This document shows, piece by piece, positions 1-8,617 of a DNA stretch of 64,000 bases. Under the pieces are notes generated by a model. It did no database searches. It was not told where the DNA came from and saw only the letters and a program-made list of their open reading frames with translations. The position numbers were made by a program, and so were the translations under genes. This DNA is from Roseovarius indicus (lineage in GTDB: Bacteria; Pseudomonadota; Alphaproteobacteria; Rhodobacterales; Rhodobacteraceae). How positions within the stretch are numbered: the stretch's first letter is position 1; each line of letters begins with the position of its first letter. The stretch is taken from positions 806,001 through 870,000 of the forward strand of contig NZ_CP031598.1 in the NCBI RefSeq assembly GCF_008728195.1, in the 5' to 3' direction.

Positions 1-267
1 GTGATCCCGGTGCCGGACAAGCTGCGGGGGGAAGAAGTGAAGGCCATCCTGTCGGTCAAGGGTGGCGGCGGGCGCGAGGCATTGCCGCCGGACGAGGTGC
101 TGGCGTGGTGCCGCGAGCGGCTGGCCGGGTTCAAGGTGCCAAGGTACCTGGCCTGGCAGGAGGGGGAGTTTCCCCGCCTGCCGTCGATGAAGATCGACCG
201 GCAGGCGCTGCGGCGGGCGCATGATTTCGACGATCCCGGTTTGTGGGACAGGGAGGCAGGCAAATGA
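1..267 (+). CDS. AMP-forming acyl-CoA synthetase/ligase, C-terminal fragment (cut by window edge)
   Basis: The window opens inside this gene and only the last 88 residues are present. They fit the small C-terminal lid domain of the AMP-forming acyl-CoA synthetase superfamily, which rotates over the active site between adenylation and thioester formation. The GEEVKA stretch near residue 11, FKVPRYL near residue 44 and the lysine in SMKIDRQAL (about residue 64 of the visible part, the family's catalytic lysine position) show this directly. The substrate cannot be told from the fragment. Its stop overlaps the next start (ATGA at 264-267), so it is coupled to the genes running to 6617. By inference it activates an acid that the dehydratase pair and thiolase-like protein process as a CoA ester. 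Confidence 0.85.
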   Translation: MIPVPDKLRGEEVKAILSVKGGGGREALPPDEVLAWCRERLAGFKVPRYLAWQEGEFPRLPSMKIDRQALRRAHDFDDPGLWDREAGK

Positions 268-1625
268 CGGCTCCCGAGGGATGTGACCTGTTGATCCGGA
301 ATGCGACGGTGGTGACGGGCGAGACGGTCTTGCATGACGGTTGGGTTGCGGTGCGCGGTGACCGGATCGTTGGCGTGGGCTCTGGCGAGGCCGCGGCATG
401 GCAGGCCGAGCGGGTGATCGATGGCGAGGGGGGCTTGCTGCACCCCGGCTACGTCGACGGGCATTATCATCTGGGGCTGCATCTGTTGCGGGGGATCCTG
501 CCGGATGTGCCCGATGACCAGCCGATCGGCCCGTTCGGGCGGTGGCTGAGTGCGCTGACGCCGGAGGATGAACTGGTTTCGGCAAGGACGGCGGCGGCCG
601 AGGCGGCGCTGGCCGGGTTCACCGGCATCGTCGAGGCGGGAAGCGCGTTCGATACGGATGCCATGGCCGAGGGCGTGACGGGCGTTGGGCTTCGGGTGAC
701 GCTGGCCGCGCCGATGATCTGGGACAGGCCGGGGCCGGAGCCGCTGACGGGCAAGATCGACCGGGCGCCTTGTGACAGCGATCATGCCTTGCGCCACCTG
801 GGCGACGAGCTGCACCGCAATGCCGAAGACGGGCTGGCGCGGGGGCATGTGGCGTATTACGGCACCGGGAGTTCCAGCGAAGAGGTCATGGCCGAGGCTG
901 CACGGCTGGCGCGCGAGGCGGGCGTGCCGATGCATGCGCATCAGAATTTCACGCCAGCGGATGCGGCGGCGGAGAAGGAGCGCTATGGGCGCGATGCTAT
1001 CGTGCACATGGCCGAGGCCGGGCTGATCGGGCCGGAGACGGTGTTCACACACATGAACGTGCTGAGCGATGCCGAGGTCGAGGCGGTTGTCGAGACCGGC
1101 ATGGCGCTTGTCTGGCATCCGGCGAACGCGGCCTATTACGGGATATTGGCGCAGGCGCGGTCGCGGTTTCCGGAGCTGGCGCGGCGGGGCGTGGATATCG
1201 GGTTCGGCACGGATGTGGCGAAGACATGGGGCTTTGGCGACCTCGGCTTTGCGGCCTTTTTGACCATGCGGGCGGCGGGCGAGGACGTGTCGCCCGAAAC
1301 GCTTCTGAAGATCTTCACCACGGGCGGGGCGCGGGCGATGGGCCTGTCCGATACCGGTCGGATCGCGGTGGGCCAGCGGGCGGATATCGTGCTGCGCCGG
1401 GCCGACCTGCCCGAAGCGATGCCGGAAGGTGACCCCCTGAAACACCTGACCTTGACCCTGAGGACCAAGGGTGTGCGGCATTCCTTCTGTGCGGGGCGCC
1501 AGATTGTCGAGGATGGCGCGCTTGTGCGGGCCGACGTGAAAGAGATCGGCGCGGCGGCGCGGGCCACGGCCCGGGGACTGGCCGAGCGGGCCGACCTGAA
1601 GCTGCCCGAAAGGGCCGCGCCATGA
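264..1625 (+). CDS. Metal-dependent amidohydrolase (cytosine deaminase/TrzA-like)
   Basis: A 453-residue amidohydrolase-superfamily enzyme. The N-terminal beta-sandwich (residues 5-60) leads into the TIM barrel with the metal-binding HxH in YVDGHYHL (H67, H69). Further expected ligands are a histidine in MHAHQNF, one in THMN and the aspartate in FGTDVAKTW. A C-terminal beta-sandwich closes the protein. The family hydrolyses C-N or C-Cl bonds on rings and amides, releasing ammonia, amine or chloride; the exact substrate is not evident. I chose ATG at 264 because it overlaps the upstream stop in an ATGA; a GTG 21 bases upstream is also in frame. Its own stop overlaps the next start. The neighbouring importer suggests it acts on an imported amine or N-heterocycle (inference). 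Confidence 0.85.
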   Translation: MTAPEGCDLLIRNATVVTGETVLHDGWVAVRGDRIVGVGSGEAAAWQAERVIDGEGGLLHPGYVDGHYHLGLHLLRGILPDVPDDQPIGPFGRWLSALTPEDELVSARTAAAEAALAGFTGIVEAGSAFDTDAMAEGVTGVGLRVTLAAPMIWDRPGPEPLTGKIDRAPCDSDHALRHLGDELHRNAEDGLARGHVAYYGTGSSSEEVMAEAARLAREAGVPMHAHQNFTPADAAAEKERYGRDAIVHMAEAGLIGPETVFTHMNVLSDAEVEAVVETGMALVWHPANAAYYGILAQARSRFPELARRGVDIGFGTDVAKTWGFGDLGFAAFLTMRAAGEDVSPETLLKIFTTGGARAMGLSDTGRIAVGQRADIVLRRADLPEAMPEGDPLKHLTLTLRTKGVRHSFCAGRQIVEDGALVRADVKEIGAAARATARGLAERADLKLPERAAP

Positions 1626-2755
1626 CGGAGGTTGTCTTCGAGAACGTCACCAAGACCTATGGCGCGGTCAGGGCGGTCGACGGGCTGTCGATCCGGCTGG
1701 AGGACGGGTCGTTTACCACGATCCTCGGGCCGTCGGGGTCGGGCAAGACGACGATGCTGTCGCTGATTTCGGGGATCGCGTCGCTGAGCGCGGGGCGGAT
1801 CATTCTGGGCGGGCGCGACATCACCAATGTGCGCGCCGCCGACCGGCGGATCGGGCTGGTGTTCCAGAGCTATGCGCTGTTTCCGCATATGACGGTGTTC
1901 GACAACGTGGCCTATCCGCTCAAGCTGCGGCGGATGGCGAAGGCCGAGATCAGGCGGCGCGTCGACGAGGCGCTGGCGCTGGTGCGGTTGGAGGCCTATG
2001 CGGGCCGCAAACCGAAGGCCCTGTCGGGCGGCCAGCAGCAGCGGGTCGCGATTGCACGGGCCGTGGTGTTCGAGCCGGCGCTGCTGTTGCTGGACGAGCC
2101 TTTGTCGGCGCTCGATCGGAACCTGCGCGAGGAGGTGCGGGTCGAGCTGCGGGAGATCCAGCGGAAACTGGGGATCACCACGATCATGGTGACCCATGAC
2201 CAGGAAGAGGCGATGTCGCTGTCGGACCGGGTGGTTCTTTTGCGGGAGGGCCGGGTCGAGCAGGTGGGGACACCGGCCGAGCTTTATCATCAGCCGATGT
2301 CGCGTTTCACGGCGGAGTTCCTTGGCACGGCCGGGTTTCTCGAGGGGCACTGGCGCGACGGCGCCATCGAGACGGATGGCGGCTGCCGGTTTCCCGCCCC
2401 GGAGCCCCCAATCCGGCCGGACGGCAAGGTCACCGCGCTGTTGCGCGCCGATGCCGTGCGGCTGGTGCCGGAGGGCGAGGGGCATCCGGCGGTTGTCACC
2501 GACGTGGAATTCCTGGGCGAGATCGTGCGGTATTCGGTCGAGCTCGTGAACGGGCCCCGGCTGTTCGCGAACGGCCCGGGGACCGAGACGGCCCATGCCA
2601 TCGGCGACCGGATCGGCGCCGCGTGGGACCCGGCGAGATTGCATTACCTCGACATGCCGGTCGAAAGCCGGCCCCGAGAAGAAAGGCCCGAGGCAGGGCG
2701 GGCGCATAATGAACCCATATCCCTGCCGCTTACCACAGAGAGGACCGCAAAATGA
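1622..2755 (+). CDS. ABC importer ATPase, PotA/polyamine-opine type
   Basis: A 377-residue ATP-binding subunit. It carries Walker A GPSGSGKT (residues 36-43), the Q-loop in FQSYALFPHM, signature LSGGQQQR, Walker B LLLLDEPLSALD and the H-loop MVTHDQ, followed by a C-terminal TOBE-type regulatory region from about residue 240. Length and domain order match the PotA/FbpC class, whose dimer powers uptake through two membrane subunits. It overlaps the amidohydrolase upstream and the solute-binding gene downstream by 4 bases each, so all are probably made from one transcript. The substrate class is taken from the neighbouring PotD-like binding protein, since ATPases alone do not reveal it. Confidence 0.93.
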   Translation: MTEVVFENVTKTYGAVRAVDGLSIRLEDGSFTTILGPSGSGKTTMLSLISGIASLSAGRIILGGRDITNVRAADRRIGLVFQSYALFPHMTVFDNVAYPLKLRRMAKAEIRRRVDEALALVRLEAYAGRKPKALSGGQQQRVAIARAVVFEPALLLLDEPLSALDRNLREEVRVELREIQRKLGITTIMVTHDQEEAMSLSDRVVLLREGRVEQVGTPAELYHQPMSRFTAEFLGTAGFLEGHWRDGAIETDGGCRFPAPEPPIRPDGKVTALLRADAVRLVPEGEGHPAVVTDVEFLGEIVRYSVELVNGPRLFANGPGTETAHAIGDRIGAAWDPARLHYLDMPVESRPREERPEAGRAHNEPISLPLTTERTAK

Positions 2756-3771
2756 GAAAACTGCATGCAATCGCAACCGCGACGGCCATGTTGGCGCTGT
2801 GCACGTCCGGCGCGGCCACGGCCCAGGAAAAGGTGCTCAGGGTGATGAACTCTGGCGGCTCGTATGGTGACAGTATCGAGGAATGTGTGAACAAGCCCCT
2901 GATGGAGCAGGCGGGCATCAAGGTGGTGCAGGAAAGCCCGGGCGGCTTTGCCAAGCTTCAGGCGCAGGGCCGGTCCGGCGTGATCGCCAACACCACGACA
3001 GATGCCTCGACCGGAGAGTTGCTGCGCATGGTGGCGGCCGACCTGGTCGAGCCGATCGACTGGGAGAAGCTTGACCCGCTGCCGATGTTCGACGAGGCGA
3101 AGGCCGAGTATGGCTTTGGCGCGTCGTTCTATTCCACCATCATGGCCTGGGATGCCGAGAAGGAGGAGCCGGCGGACTGGGTCGCTTTCTTCGACACCGA
3201 GGCGAACCCGGGGATGCGGGCGCTGCCCGACTATCCGGATTTCGTTCTGCCCTTTGCCGCGCTGGGCGGTGGCCAGTCGATCGAGAGCATTTCCGAGGGT
3301 GTCGACCTCGACCTGGCTTTCGAGACGCTGAACCGGGTGAAGGACGATGTCGTCTGGTGGCAGTCAGGGGCGCAACCGCCGCAGCTTCTGCAGGATGGCG
3401 AGGCGGATTACGCGATCGCGTGGTCGGGCCGCGTGATGGGCCAGGAGGGCGTTGACCACAGCTTCAAGGACGGGATGCTTGATATCTCGTGGTGGGTGAT
3501 CGCCAAGGGTATCACCGACGAGGAGCGGGAGATGCTGTACGCGTGGCTCAAGCTGCAGACCGATGCGAATGTGCAGAAATGCCTGATCGAGTTCCTGCCC
3601 TATCCGGGGCCGAGCCCGGACCTTGCCGACCTGGTGAGCGAGGAGCAGGCGAAGACCTTCCCGACCTATTCCGCCAACAAGGATGTGCAGTGGCTGGTTC
3701 CGGGTCAGTGGTGGTTCGACAATGCCGATGAAGTTGAGCGTCGCTGGAATGAATTCAAGCTCAGCCTCTGA
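2752..3771 (+). CDS. ABC importer periplasmic solute-binding protein, PotD/PotF-like
   Basis: A 339-residue binding protein with a clear Sec signal peptide: basic MRK, a hydrophobic stretch, then an ATA-Q cleavage site near residue 24. The mature part starts with VLRVMNSGGSYGDS, typical of the spermidine/putrescine-binding (SBP type 8) family that delivers polyamines, opines or related cationic amines to an ABC permease. The start overlaps the ATPase stop (ATGA). It sits between the ATPase and two permeases, so it sets the specificity of this importer. The real ligand is unknown. An amine that is then attacked by the upstream amidohydrolase is a reasonable guess only. Confidence 0.9.
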   Translation: MRKLHAIATATAMLALCTSGAATAQEKVLRVMNSGGSYGDSIEECVNKPLMEQAGIKVVQESPGGFAKLQAQGRSGVIANTTTDASTGELLRMVAADLVEPIDWEKLDPLPMFDEAKAEYGFGASFYSTIMAWDAEKEEPADWVAFFDTEANPGMRALPDYPDFVLPFAALGGGQSIESISEGVDLDLAFETLNRVKDDVVWWQSGAQPPQLLQDGEADYAIAWSGRVMGQEGVDHSFKDGMLDISWWVIAKGITDEEREMLYAWLKLQTDANVQKCLIEFLPYPGPSPDLADLVSEEQAKTFPTYSANKDVQWLVPGQWWFDNADEVERRWNEFKLSL

Positions 3772-4651
3772 GACCACCCGGGGCGGATCGGTGGGCCCGG
3801 GCGGGGCAACCCGCCCGGCCAGGGCCGGCGGCCGGCGCCTGCCGCAGATCCTGTGGCTGGCGCTGCCGGGGCTTTTGCTGGTCGTCGTGGTGTTCGACCT
3901 GCCGCTTCTGAACACGATGCGGTGGAGCCTTGGCGACCCCAACGACCCGCCGACCCTGAGGTTCTATAGCGAGTTCGCGCAGTCATCGGTTTACGGTGCG
4001 GTCATCCTGCGGACGCTGGTGCTGTCGGCGAAGGTGGCCGCGCTGACCGCGCTGATCGGCTATCCGCTGGCCTATTGGGCGTCGGGCCTGTCGAAGCGCC
4101 GACAGATCGCGGTGATCGGCCTTGTGGTCATGACTTTCTGGGTGTCGATCCTGGTGCGGACCTATGCGTGGATCGTGGTGCTGGGGACGAACGGGATCGT
4201 CAACAACGCCTTTGCCGATCTTGGGCTTACGTCGGAGCCCATTTCCTTTCTTTACAACGAGATAAGCATCATCATCGGGATGGTGAACGTCCTGATGCCG
4301 TTTTTCATCCTGCCGGTGTTTTCGGCCATGGTCGGGATCGACAAGCAACTCGTGGAGGTGGCCGAGACGCTGGGCGCCTCGCGGTTGCGGGCGTTCTGGA
4401 CGGTGTTCTTTCCGCTGTCGCTGCCGGCTGTCATCGCGTCTAGCATATTGATCTTCATCCTGTCGCTGGGGTTCTACATCACGCCCGCGATCCTGGGGGG
4501 CGGGCGCGTCGTGCTGGTGGCGAACATGATGGACCTGCTGATCAACCGGTTTGCCAACTGGGAGATTGCGGCGGTGATCGCGGTGGTGCTGATGATCACG
4601 ACGCTGGCGCTGTACGCGGTCTACCAGGTGATGCGGGAGCGGGCGCAATGA
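3749..4651 (+). CDS. ABC importer permease, PotB-like
   Basis: A 300-residue inner-membrane subunit with about six hydrophobic segments and a cytoplasmic N-terminal tail of about 25 residues. The EAA loop that docks on the ATPase is visible as EVAETLGASRLRAF near residue 210. It resembles PotB/PotH. The start is uncertain: ATGs at 3722, 3728 and 3749 share the frame. I chose 3749 because it gives the shortest overlap with the binding-protein gene and a normal tail. The gene ends in an ATGA overlap with the second permease. Confidence 0.88.
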   Translation: MNSSSASETTRGGSVGPGGATRPARAGGRRLPQILWLALPGLLLVVVVFDLPLLNTMRWSLGDPNDPPTLRFYSEFAQSSVYGAVILRTLVLSAKVAALTALIGYPLAYWASGLSKRRQIAVIGLVVMTFWVSILVRTYAWIVVLGTNGIVNNAFADLGLTSEPISFLYNEISIIIGMVNVLMPFFILPVFSAMVGIDKQLVEVAETLGASRLRAFWTVFFPLSLPAVIASSILIFILSLGFYITPAILGGGRVVLVANMMDLLINRFANWEIAAVIAVVLMITTLALYAVYQVMRERAQ

Positions 4652-5421
4652 GGGTGTTCGTCGTCACCGCCGCGCTGGGCGCGCTGATCTTCCTGGGGCT
4701 GCCGGTACTGATCGTGGTGCCGATGTCGTTCTCGGGAGCCGAAACGCTGGCCTTTCCGCCGCCAAGCTGGTCGCTGCAATGGTATGAAAGCCTGTTTGCC
4801 AGCCCGATCTGGATCGAGGCCGGGCGCAATTCGCTCATGCTGGCGGGGGCGTCGTCTTCCATCGCCCTGATCATCGGCACGCTGGGAGCCTATGCCATCG
4901 TGCGGGGCCGGTTTCGGGGAACGCGGCTGTTCGAGGCGAACCTGATCGCGCCGATGGTGGTGCCGCAGATCATCACCGCCGTGGCGCTTTACATCGCCTT
5001 TGCGCGGGCCGGGATTCTTGGCACGTTCGGCGGGCTGATCCTTGGGCACGTGGTGCTGGTGACGCCTTATATCGTGCTGGTGATGATGATGGCGATCCGG
5101 TCCTTCGACGAGCGGGTGGAGCAGGTGGCGGTGACGCTTGGGGCCTCGCGGCGGCAGGTGCTGACCGGGATCGTGCTGCCGAACGTGGTGCCGTCGGCGT
5201 TGGCCGCGTGGATATTCGCCTTCGTGCTGAGTTTCGACGAGGTGGTCGTGACGCTTTTCATTTCCGGCACGCATCTTACGATCCCGAAGCGCATGTTTAA
5301 CGAGTTGCTTATCCAGGTGAACCCGACGATCACGGCGGTGGCGACGCTGCTGATCCTGTTCAACATCCTTGCGCTGCTGCTTCTGGTGGCTGTGACGGGT
5401 GGGAAGAAGTTCACGCCATGA
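4648..5421 (+). CDS. ABC importer permease, PotC-like
   Basis: A 257-residue second membrane subunit of the same importer, with about six transmembrane segments and an EAA loop reading EQVAVTLGASRRQVL near residue 150, as in PotC/PotI. It pairs with the PotB-like protein to form the channel. It starts inside the stop of the first permease and ends in an ATGA overlap with the first dehydratase gene. Importer and acyl-CoA enzymes are therefore translationally linked, which suggests the imported compound feeds CoA-ester chemistry (inference). Confidence 0.9.
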   Translation: MRVFVVTAALGALIFLGLPVLIVVPMSFSGAETLAFPPPSWSLQWYESLFASPIWIEAGRNSLMLAGASSSIALIIGTLGAYAIVRGRFRGTRLFEANLIAPMVVPQIITAVALYIAFARAGILGTFGGLILGHVVLVTPYIVLVMMMAIRSFDERVEQVAVTLGASRRQVLTGIVLPNVVPSALAAWIFAFVLSFDEVVVTLFISGTHLTIPKRMFNELLIQVNPTITAVATLLILFNILALLLLVAVTGGKKFTP

Positions 5422-5810
5422 AGGTCGGTGACGTGCTGGACCGCTGGGAGGGCGTGGCCGAGCCCGGCAAGGTGGCCGAGTTCGAACGGGCCGTGCACCG
5501 GCCGGAGAAAAGCGATGTGCTGCCGCCGACCTTCCTGGTGGTGCTGGGGGCGTCGTTCGTCGAGCGGCTGGTGACCGAGATCCTGCCGGTGGACCGGACC
5601 CGCGTCGTGCATGGCGAGCAATCCTATCAGTGGCTGGCCGAGGTGCGGGCGGGCGCGCGGCTTCAGGCCGAGGCGGTGCTGGCGGACATGTCGGAGAAGG
5701 CGGGGCGCAACGGGACGCTGCGGTTTTTCACGGTCGAGATCACGTGGAGCAGCGAGGGCCGGCCGGTTTGCCGCGACCGTTCCGTTGTCATTGAACGGGT
5801 GCCGGAATGA
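5418..5810 (+). CDS. FAS1-like/MaoC-like dehydratase N-terminal-type subunit
   Basis: A 130-residue single hot-dog-fold protein resembling the FAS1-like dehydratase (MaoC N-terminal) domain. The sequence contains VLPPTFLVVLGASF near residue 35 and VVHGEQSYQWLAEVRAG near residue 57, both typical of this half. It lacks the catalytic D-x-x-x-H hydratase motif, which is on the next gene. In known heteromeric hydratases of this type (HtdX/HadAB, ChsH1-ChsH2) one subunit carries the catalytic motif and the other shapes the acyl pocket. Four-base overlaps on both sides support a stoichiometric complex with the next protein. Together they probably hydrate a 2-enoyl-CoA. Confidence 0.8.
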   Translation: MKVGDVLDRWEGVAEPGKVAEFERAVHRPEKSDVLPPTFLVVLGASFVERLVTEILPVDRTRVVHGEQSYQWLAEVRAGARLQAEAVLADMSEKAGRNGTLRFFTVEITWSSEGRPVCRDRSVVIERVPE

Positions 5811-6172
5811 GCCATGAACCGATCACCTGGGGGCCCCTGCGGCTTGAGGATTTCGTGCGGTATGCGGGGGCGTCGGGCGATTTCAACCCGCTGCATTACG
5901 ACCGCGATCATGCGCAGGGCGCGGGCATGCCGGACGTCATTGCGCAGGGGATGTTCTCGATGGGGCTTTTGGCCAGCAGTCTTGAGACGTGGTTCGGCAC
6001 GGGCCGGGTTTCGGAGCTGTCGGTGCGGTTCAGGGCGCCGGCCTTCGTGGGCGACAGCCTTGTCGCGCGGGTCGAAGAGGCGGGGGATGGCCGCGTGTCG
6101 GTGACGCTCAAGCGGGATGATACAGAGATCGTGAGTGGACGAGCCGTGATAGGGGCGAAACGGGATGGATGA
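5807..6172 (+). CDS. MaoC family (R)-specific enoyl-CoA hydratase subunit
   Basis: A 121-residue hot-dog-fold protein bearing the hydratase-2 motif YAGASGDFNPLHYD (residues 18-31), which holds the catalytic aspartate and histidine used to add water across a 2-enoyl-CoA double bond. IAQGMFSMGLLAS near residue 45 is the usual central helix. It is the catalytic partner of the FAS1-like subunit encoded just upstream (ATGA overlap). Its 3' end overlaps the GNAT gene by 8 bases. The acyl chain is not identifiable from sequence. Confidence 0.87.
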   Translation: MSHEPITWGPLRLEDFVRYAGASGDFNPLHYDRDHAQGAGMPDVIAQGMFSMGLLASSLETWFGTGRVSELSVRFRAPAFVGDSLVARVEEAGDGRVSVTLKRDDTEIVSGRAVIGAKRDG

Positions 6173-6617
6173 TGTGACCGTACGGCCGGCCGAGGCCGGG
6201 GATGAGGGCGCTTTCCTCGAAATGTGGGAAGAATTCACCGCGACCGACAGTGACGAGCCGGGTGACCGCACGATGGGCGCCGCCAACTGGCAGCGGGCGG
6301 GGGAGGGGGTGCTTTCGCTTCTGGTTGCAGAGGTGGAGGGCCGTGTCGTGGGGTTCACGCTTTACAACGAACTGCCCTTCACGTGGAGCAAGAAGCCGAT
6401 CTGCTACCTGCAGGACCTGGGCGTAAGGGAAGAGATGCGCGGGCGCAGGATCGGGCAGGCGATGATCGAGGCGCTGGCGGAGATCGGCAGGGAAAAGGGC
6501 TGGTACCGGATCTTCTGGATGACGCAGGGCCACAACAGCTCGGCCCAGAGACTGTATGACCGGATCGCCGAGCGGAAGGATTACATCCGCTACGACATGA
6601 TCGTGTCGGACGCGTGA
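6165..6617 (+). CDS. GNAT family N-acetyltransferase
   Basis: A 150-residue GNAT-fold protein. LQDLGVREEMRGRRIGQAMI (residues 83-102) holds beta-4 and the acetyl-CoA pyrophosphate-binding loop (R-G-R-R-I-G), and N-S-S-A-Q-R-L-Y near residue 126 is the usual C-terminal helix. The family acetylates an amine with acetyl-CoA; small-molecule amines are the likely targets here given the PotABCD-type importer in the same run. It overlaps the MaoC gene by 8 bases and is the last gene before a convergent regulator, only 7 bases away. Confidence 0.85.
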   Translation: MDDVTVRPAEAGDEGAFLEMWEEFTATDSDEPGDRTMGAANWQRAGEGVLSLLVAEVEGRVVGFTLYNELPFTWSKKPICYLQDLGVREEMRGRRIGQAMIEALAEIGREKGWYRIFWMTQGHNSSAQRLYDRIAERKDYIRYDMIVSDA

Positions 6618-6624
6618 CGGGCGT

Positions 6625-7353
6625 TCAGGTGCCGGCCATTTCCGACGGGGTAGGGTCGCGGGCGTGAATGGCGCGGAACCAGAGTTGGGTCAGCATTTTC
6701 GCCAGCTTCTCGGGGTCGCTTTCATCGGTCTTCACGGGGAAGGCCTGAGTGACCACCGCGTTGTAGATGTAGCTGAAGACCATCTGTTCGAGCGCCAGCG
6801 CCATGCGCAGCGCATCTTCGGGCGAGAGATCCTCGGGCGAGCGGCGGCGGATCGAGCGGGCGAGGCGGTTCAGCCATTCCTGATGCAGGGGTTCCCAGAC
6901 CGCGCGGAAGGCCGGTTCGAGCGATTGCAGCTGGACGTGGCTGCGCATGAGGCCGGGGTTGGCGCCGTAGGCTTTGACGAAGAACAGGTTGGTCTCATAG
7001 ACCGCCTGCCAGTCGCCCAGCCCGTTCGAGGCGCGGCGGGCCTCGTCGTAGAGATGGGTGACGAAATCCATGGCGATGCCGACGGAGATGTCTTCCTTGT
7101 CGGTGAAGTAGATGTAGAACGTGCCGAGCGAGACCCCGGCCAGCTTGCAGATATCGGCGACCTTGAGATCCTGATACCCGGATTTTTCCAGCGCCTCGGC
7201 GGCCGCGATCCGGAGGCGCAGGCGTGTACGCTCTCCTTTGCGCATCGAGGGGCTCGATTTGAGCTCGCTGCGCAGGGTGTCGGCATAGGCCCTGACCTTT
7301 ACGCCGCGCTGCGGGTTCGGGGGGGATGCCGGGGACTGATCCGTCATTGTCAT
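6625..7353 (-). CDS. TetR family transcriptional regulator
   Basis: A 242-residue regulator. After an N-terminal tail of about 40 residues comes the TetR helix-turn-helix: RLRIAAAEALEKSGYQDL, then ICKLAGVSLGTFYIYFTDKE (about residues 67-86). The rest is an all-helical ligand-binding and dimer domain. TetR proteins usually repress a neighbouring divergent operon until an acyl-CoA or similar effector binds. The gene is divergent from the thiolase-like gene at 7454, and a 10-bp palindrome lies between them. An alternative start is 6 bases downstream. It probably controls the thiolase/DUF35 operon, possibly also the 1-6617 run. Confidence 0.9.
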   Translation of the reverse strand: MTMTDQSPASPPNPQRGVKVRAYADTLRSELKSSPSMRKGERTRLRLRIAAAEALEKSGYQDLKVADICKLAGVSLGTFYIYFTDKEDISVGIAMDFVTHLYDEARRASNGLGDWQAVYETNLFFVKAYGANPGLMRSHVQLQSLEPAFRAVWEPLHQEWLNRLARSIRRRSPEDLSPEDALRMALALEQMVFSYIYNAVVTQAFPVKTDESDPEKLAKMLTQLWFRAIHARDPTPSEMAGT

Positions 7354-7411
7354 GGATTTACATTAGCAGAGGCTTTCGGCGGCAACAAACCTCTCTTGCA
7401 CAAAATTGATA

Positions 7412-7421
7412 ATGACGTCAT
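7412..7421. promoter_or_regulatory. Candidate TetR operator (10-bp palindrome)
   Basis: ATGACGTCAT is a perfect palindrome in the 100-bp gap between the TetR gene (start 7353, minus strand) and the thiolase-like gene (start 7454). It is flanked by AT-rich sequence with weak extra dyad symmetry (CAAAA to the left, TTTTGA to the right). The position suits an operator for the divergent pair. No binding is shown by sequence alone. Confidence 0.45.
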
Positions 7422-7453
7422 GTTTGTTTTGACTCGTTTTTGTGAGGTCCTGA

Positions 7454-8617
7454 ATGGAACGTTTTGATCCTCATCGCACGCCTGTCTATGTCGCGGGCGT
7501 CGCGGAAACACCGCTTGGCAAGGTGCCTGACCAGTCGGAGTTCTCGATGGCGGCGCTTGCCTCTGTCGAGGCGCTGGCGGAGGCGGGCCTGACGCTGAAG
7601 GACGTGGATGCCCTGTTTACCAATTACATGGGCGAGGAAGGTGCTGTTCAGGTGGGGGAGTACCTCGGGATCCGGCCGCGGATCGCCGAGAGTTCGGACA
7701 TGGGCGGCGCGTCGTTCGAGTTCTTCGTGCATCACGCGATGCTGGCGCTGGCGGCCGGGCGGTGCGACGTGGCGCTGATCACCTATGCCTCGCGCCAGCG
7801 CAGCCGCCGCAACCGGCCCAAGGCGGTGACGGCGGGCGACGGCTCTCTCTCGGGGCAGTTCGAGGCGCCCTATGGCATCCATTTCCCGCTGGGGCATTAC
7901 GCGCTGTCGGCGGCGCGGTTCCTGCACGAGACGGGCAACACGCCCGAGCATATGGCCGAGGTCGCGGTGACGGCGCGGACATGGGCGGCGATGAATCCCA
8001 AGGCGTGGGCGCGAGACCCGCTGAGCCTTGACGAGGCGATGGCCTCGGCCCCGATCGCCGACCCGTTGCGCAAGGCGGATTGCTGTCTGGTGACCGATGG
8101 CGGGGGCGCGATCGTTCTGACAAGGGGAGACCGGGCGAAGGATGCGGCGAAGACGCCGATCCGGGTGATCGGGGCGGGGGAAAGCACGGCGCAGTGGCGG
8201 GTGGCGGAATGTGCCGACCTGTCGGTGACGCCGGGCCGGGCCTCGGGGCGGGATGCGTTTGGCATGGCGGGGATCGGGCCCGGCGATGTCGACGTGTTTC
8301 AGCCTTACGACAACTTCACCCATGCGGTGTTGATGTATCTCGAGGATCTTGGCTTTTGCGGGCGGGGGGAGGCCGGTGAGATGGTCGCCTCGGGCGCGTT
8401 GAAGCCGGGCGGGTCGTTGCCCTCGATGACCTCGGGCGGAGGGTTGTCCTATTGCCACCCCGGCGCGCTGGGCATTCTGCTGATCGTCGAGGCCGTGCGG
8501 CAGTTGCGCGGCGAGGCCGGCGAGCGGCAGGTGCCGGACGCAAAGATCGGTGTCGCCCATGGAACGGGGGGCCTCGCGTTCTCCACAGCTTCGACGGTGG
8601 TGCTTGCACATGACTGA
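7454..8617 (+). CDS. Thiolase-superfamily protein, SCP-x/Ltp2-like, without N-terminal nucleophilic Cys
   Basis: A 387-residue thiolase-fold protein of the lipid-transfer/SCP-x type. Where thiolases have the acyl-accepting cysteine (VNxxCxSG), this protein reads ESSDMGGASFEF (about residues 79-90) with no cysteine. The C-terminal CHPGALGI, which in thiolases carries the second active-site cysteine, is kept. Relatives without the first cysteine that pair with a DUF35 protein, such as Ltp2 in steroid side-chain breakdown, catalyse retro-aldol cleavage of 3-hydroxyacyl-CoA rather than thiolysis. The next gene is exactly such a DUF35 protein and overlaps by 8 bases. Start ATG 7454 has a GAGG site 6 bases upstream. 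Retro-aldolase is favoured by inference; a thiolase-like acyl transferase remains possible. Confidence 0.82.
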   Translation: MERFDPHRTPVYVAGVAETPLGKVPDQSEFSMAALASVEALAEAGLTLKDVDALFTNYMGEEGAVQVGEYLGIRPRIAESSDMGGASFEFFVHHAMLALAAGRCDVALITYASRQRSRRNRPKAVTAGDGSLSGQFEAPYGIHFPLGHYALSAARFLHETGNTPEHMAEVAVTARTWAAMNPKAWARDPLSLDEAMASAPIADPLRKADCCLVTDGGGAIVLTRGDRAKDAAKTPIRVIGAGESTAQWRVAECADLSVTPGRASGRDAFGMAGIGPGDVDVFQPYDNFTHAVLMYLEDLGFCGRGEAGEMVASGALKPGGSLPSMTSGGGLSYCHPGALGILLIVEAVRQLRGEAGERQVPDAKIGVAHGTGGLAFSTASTVVLAHD

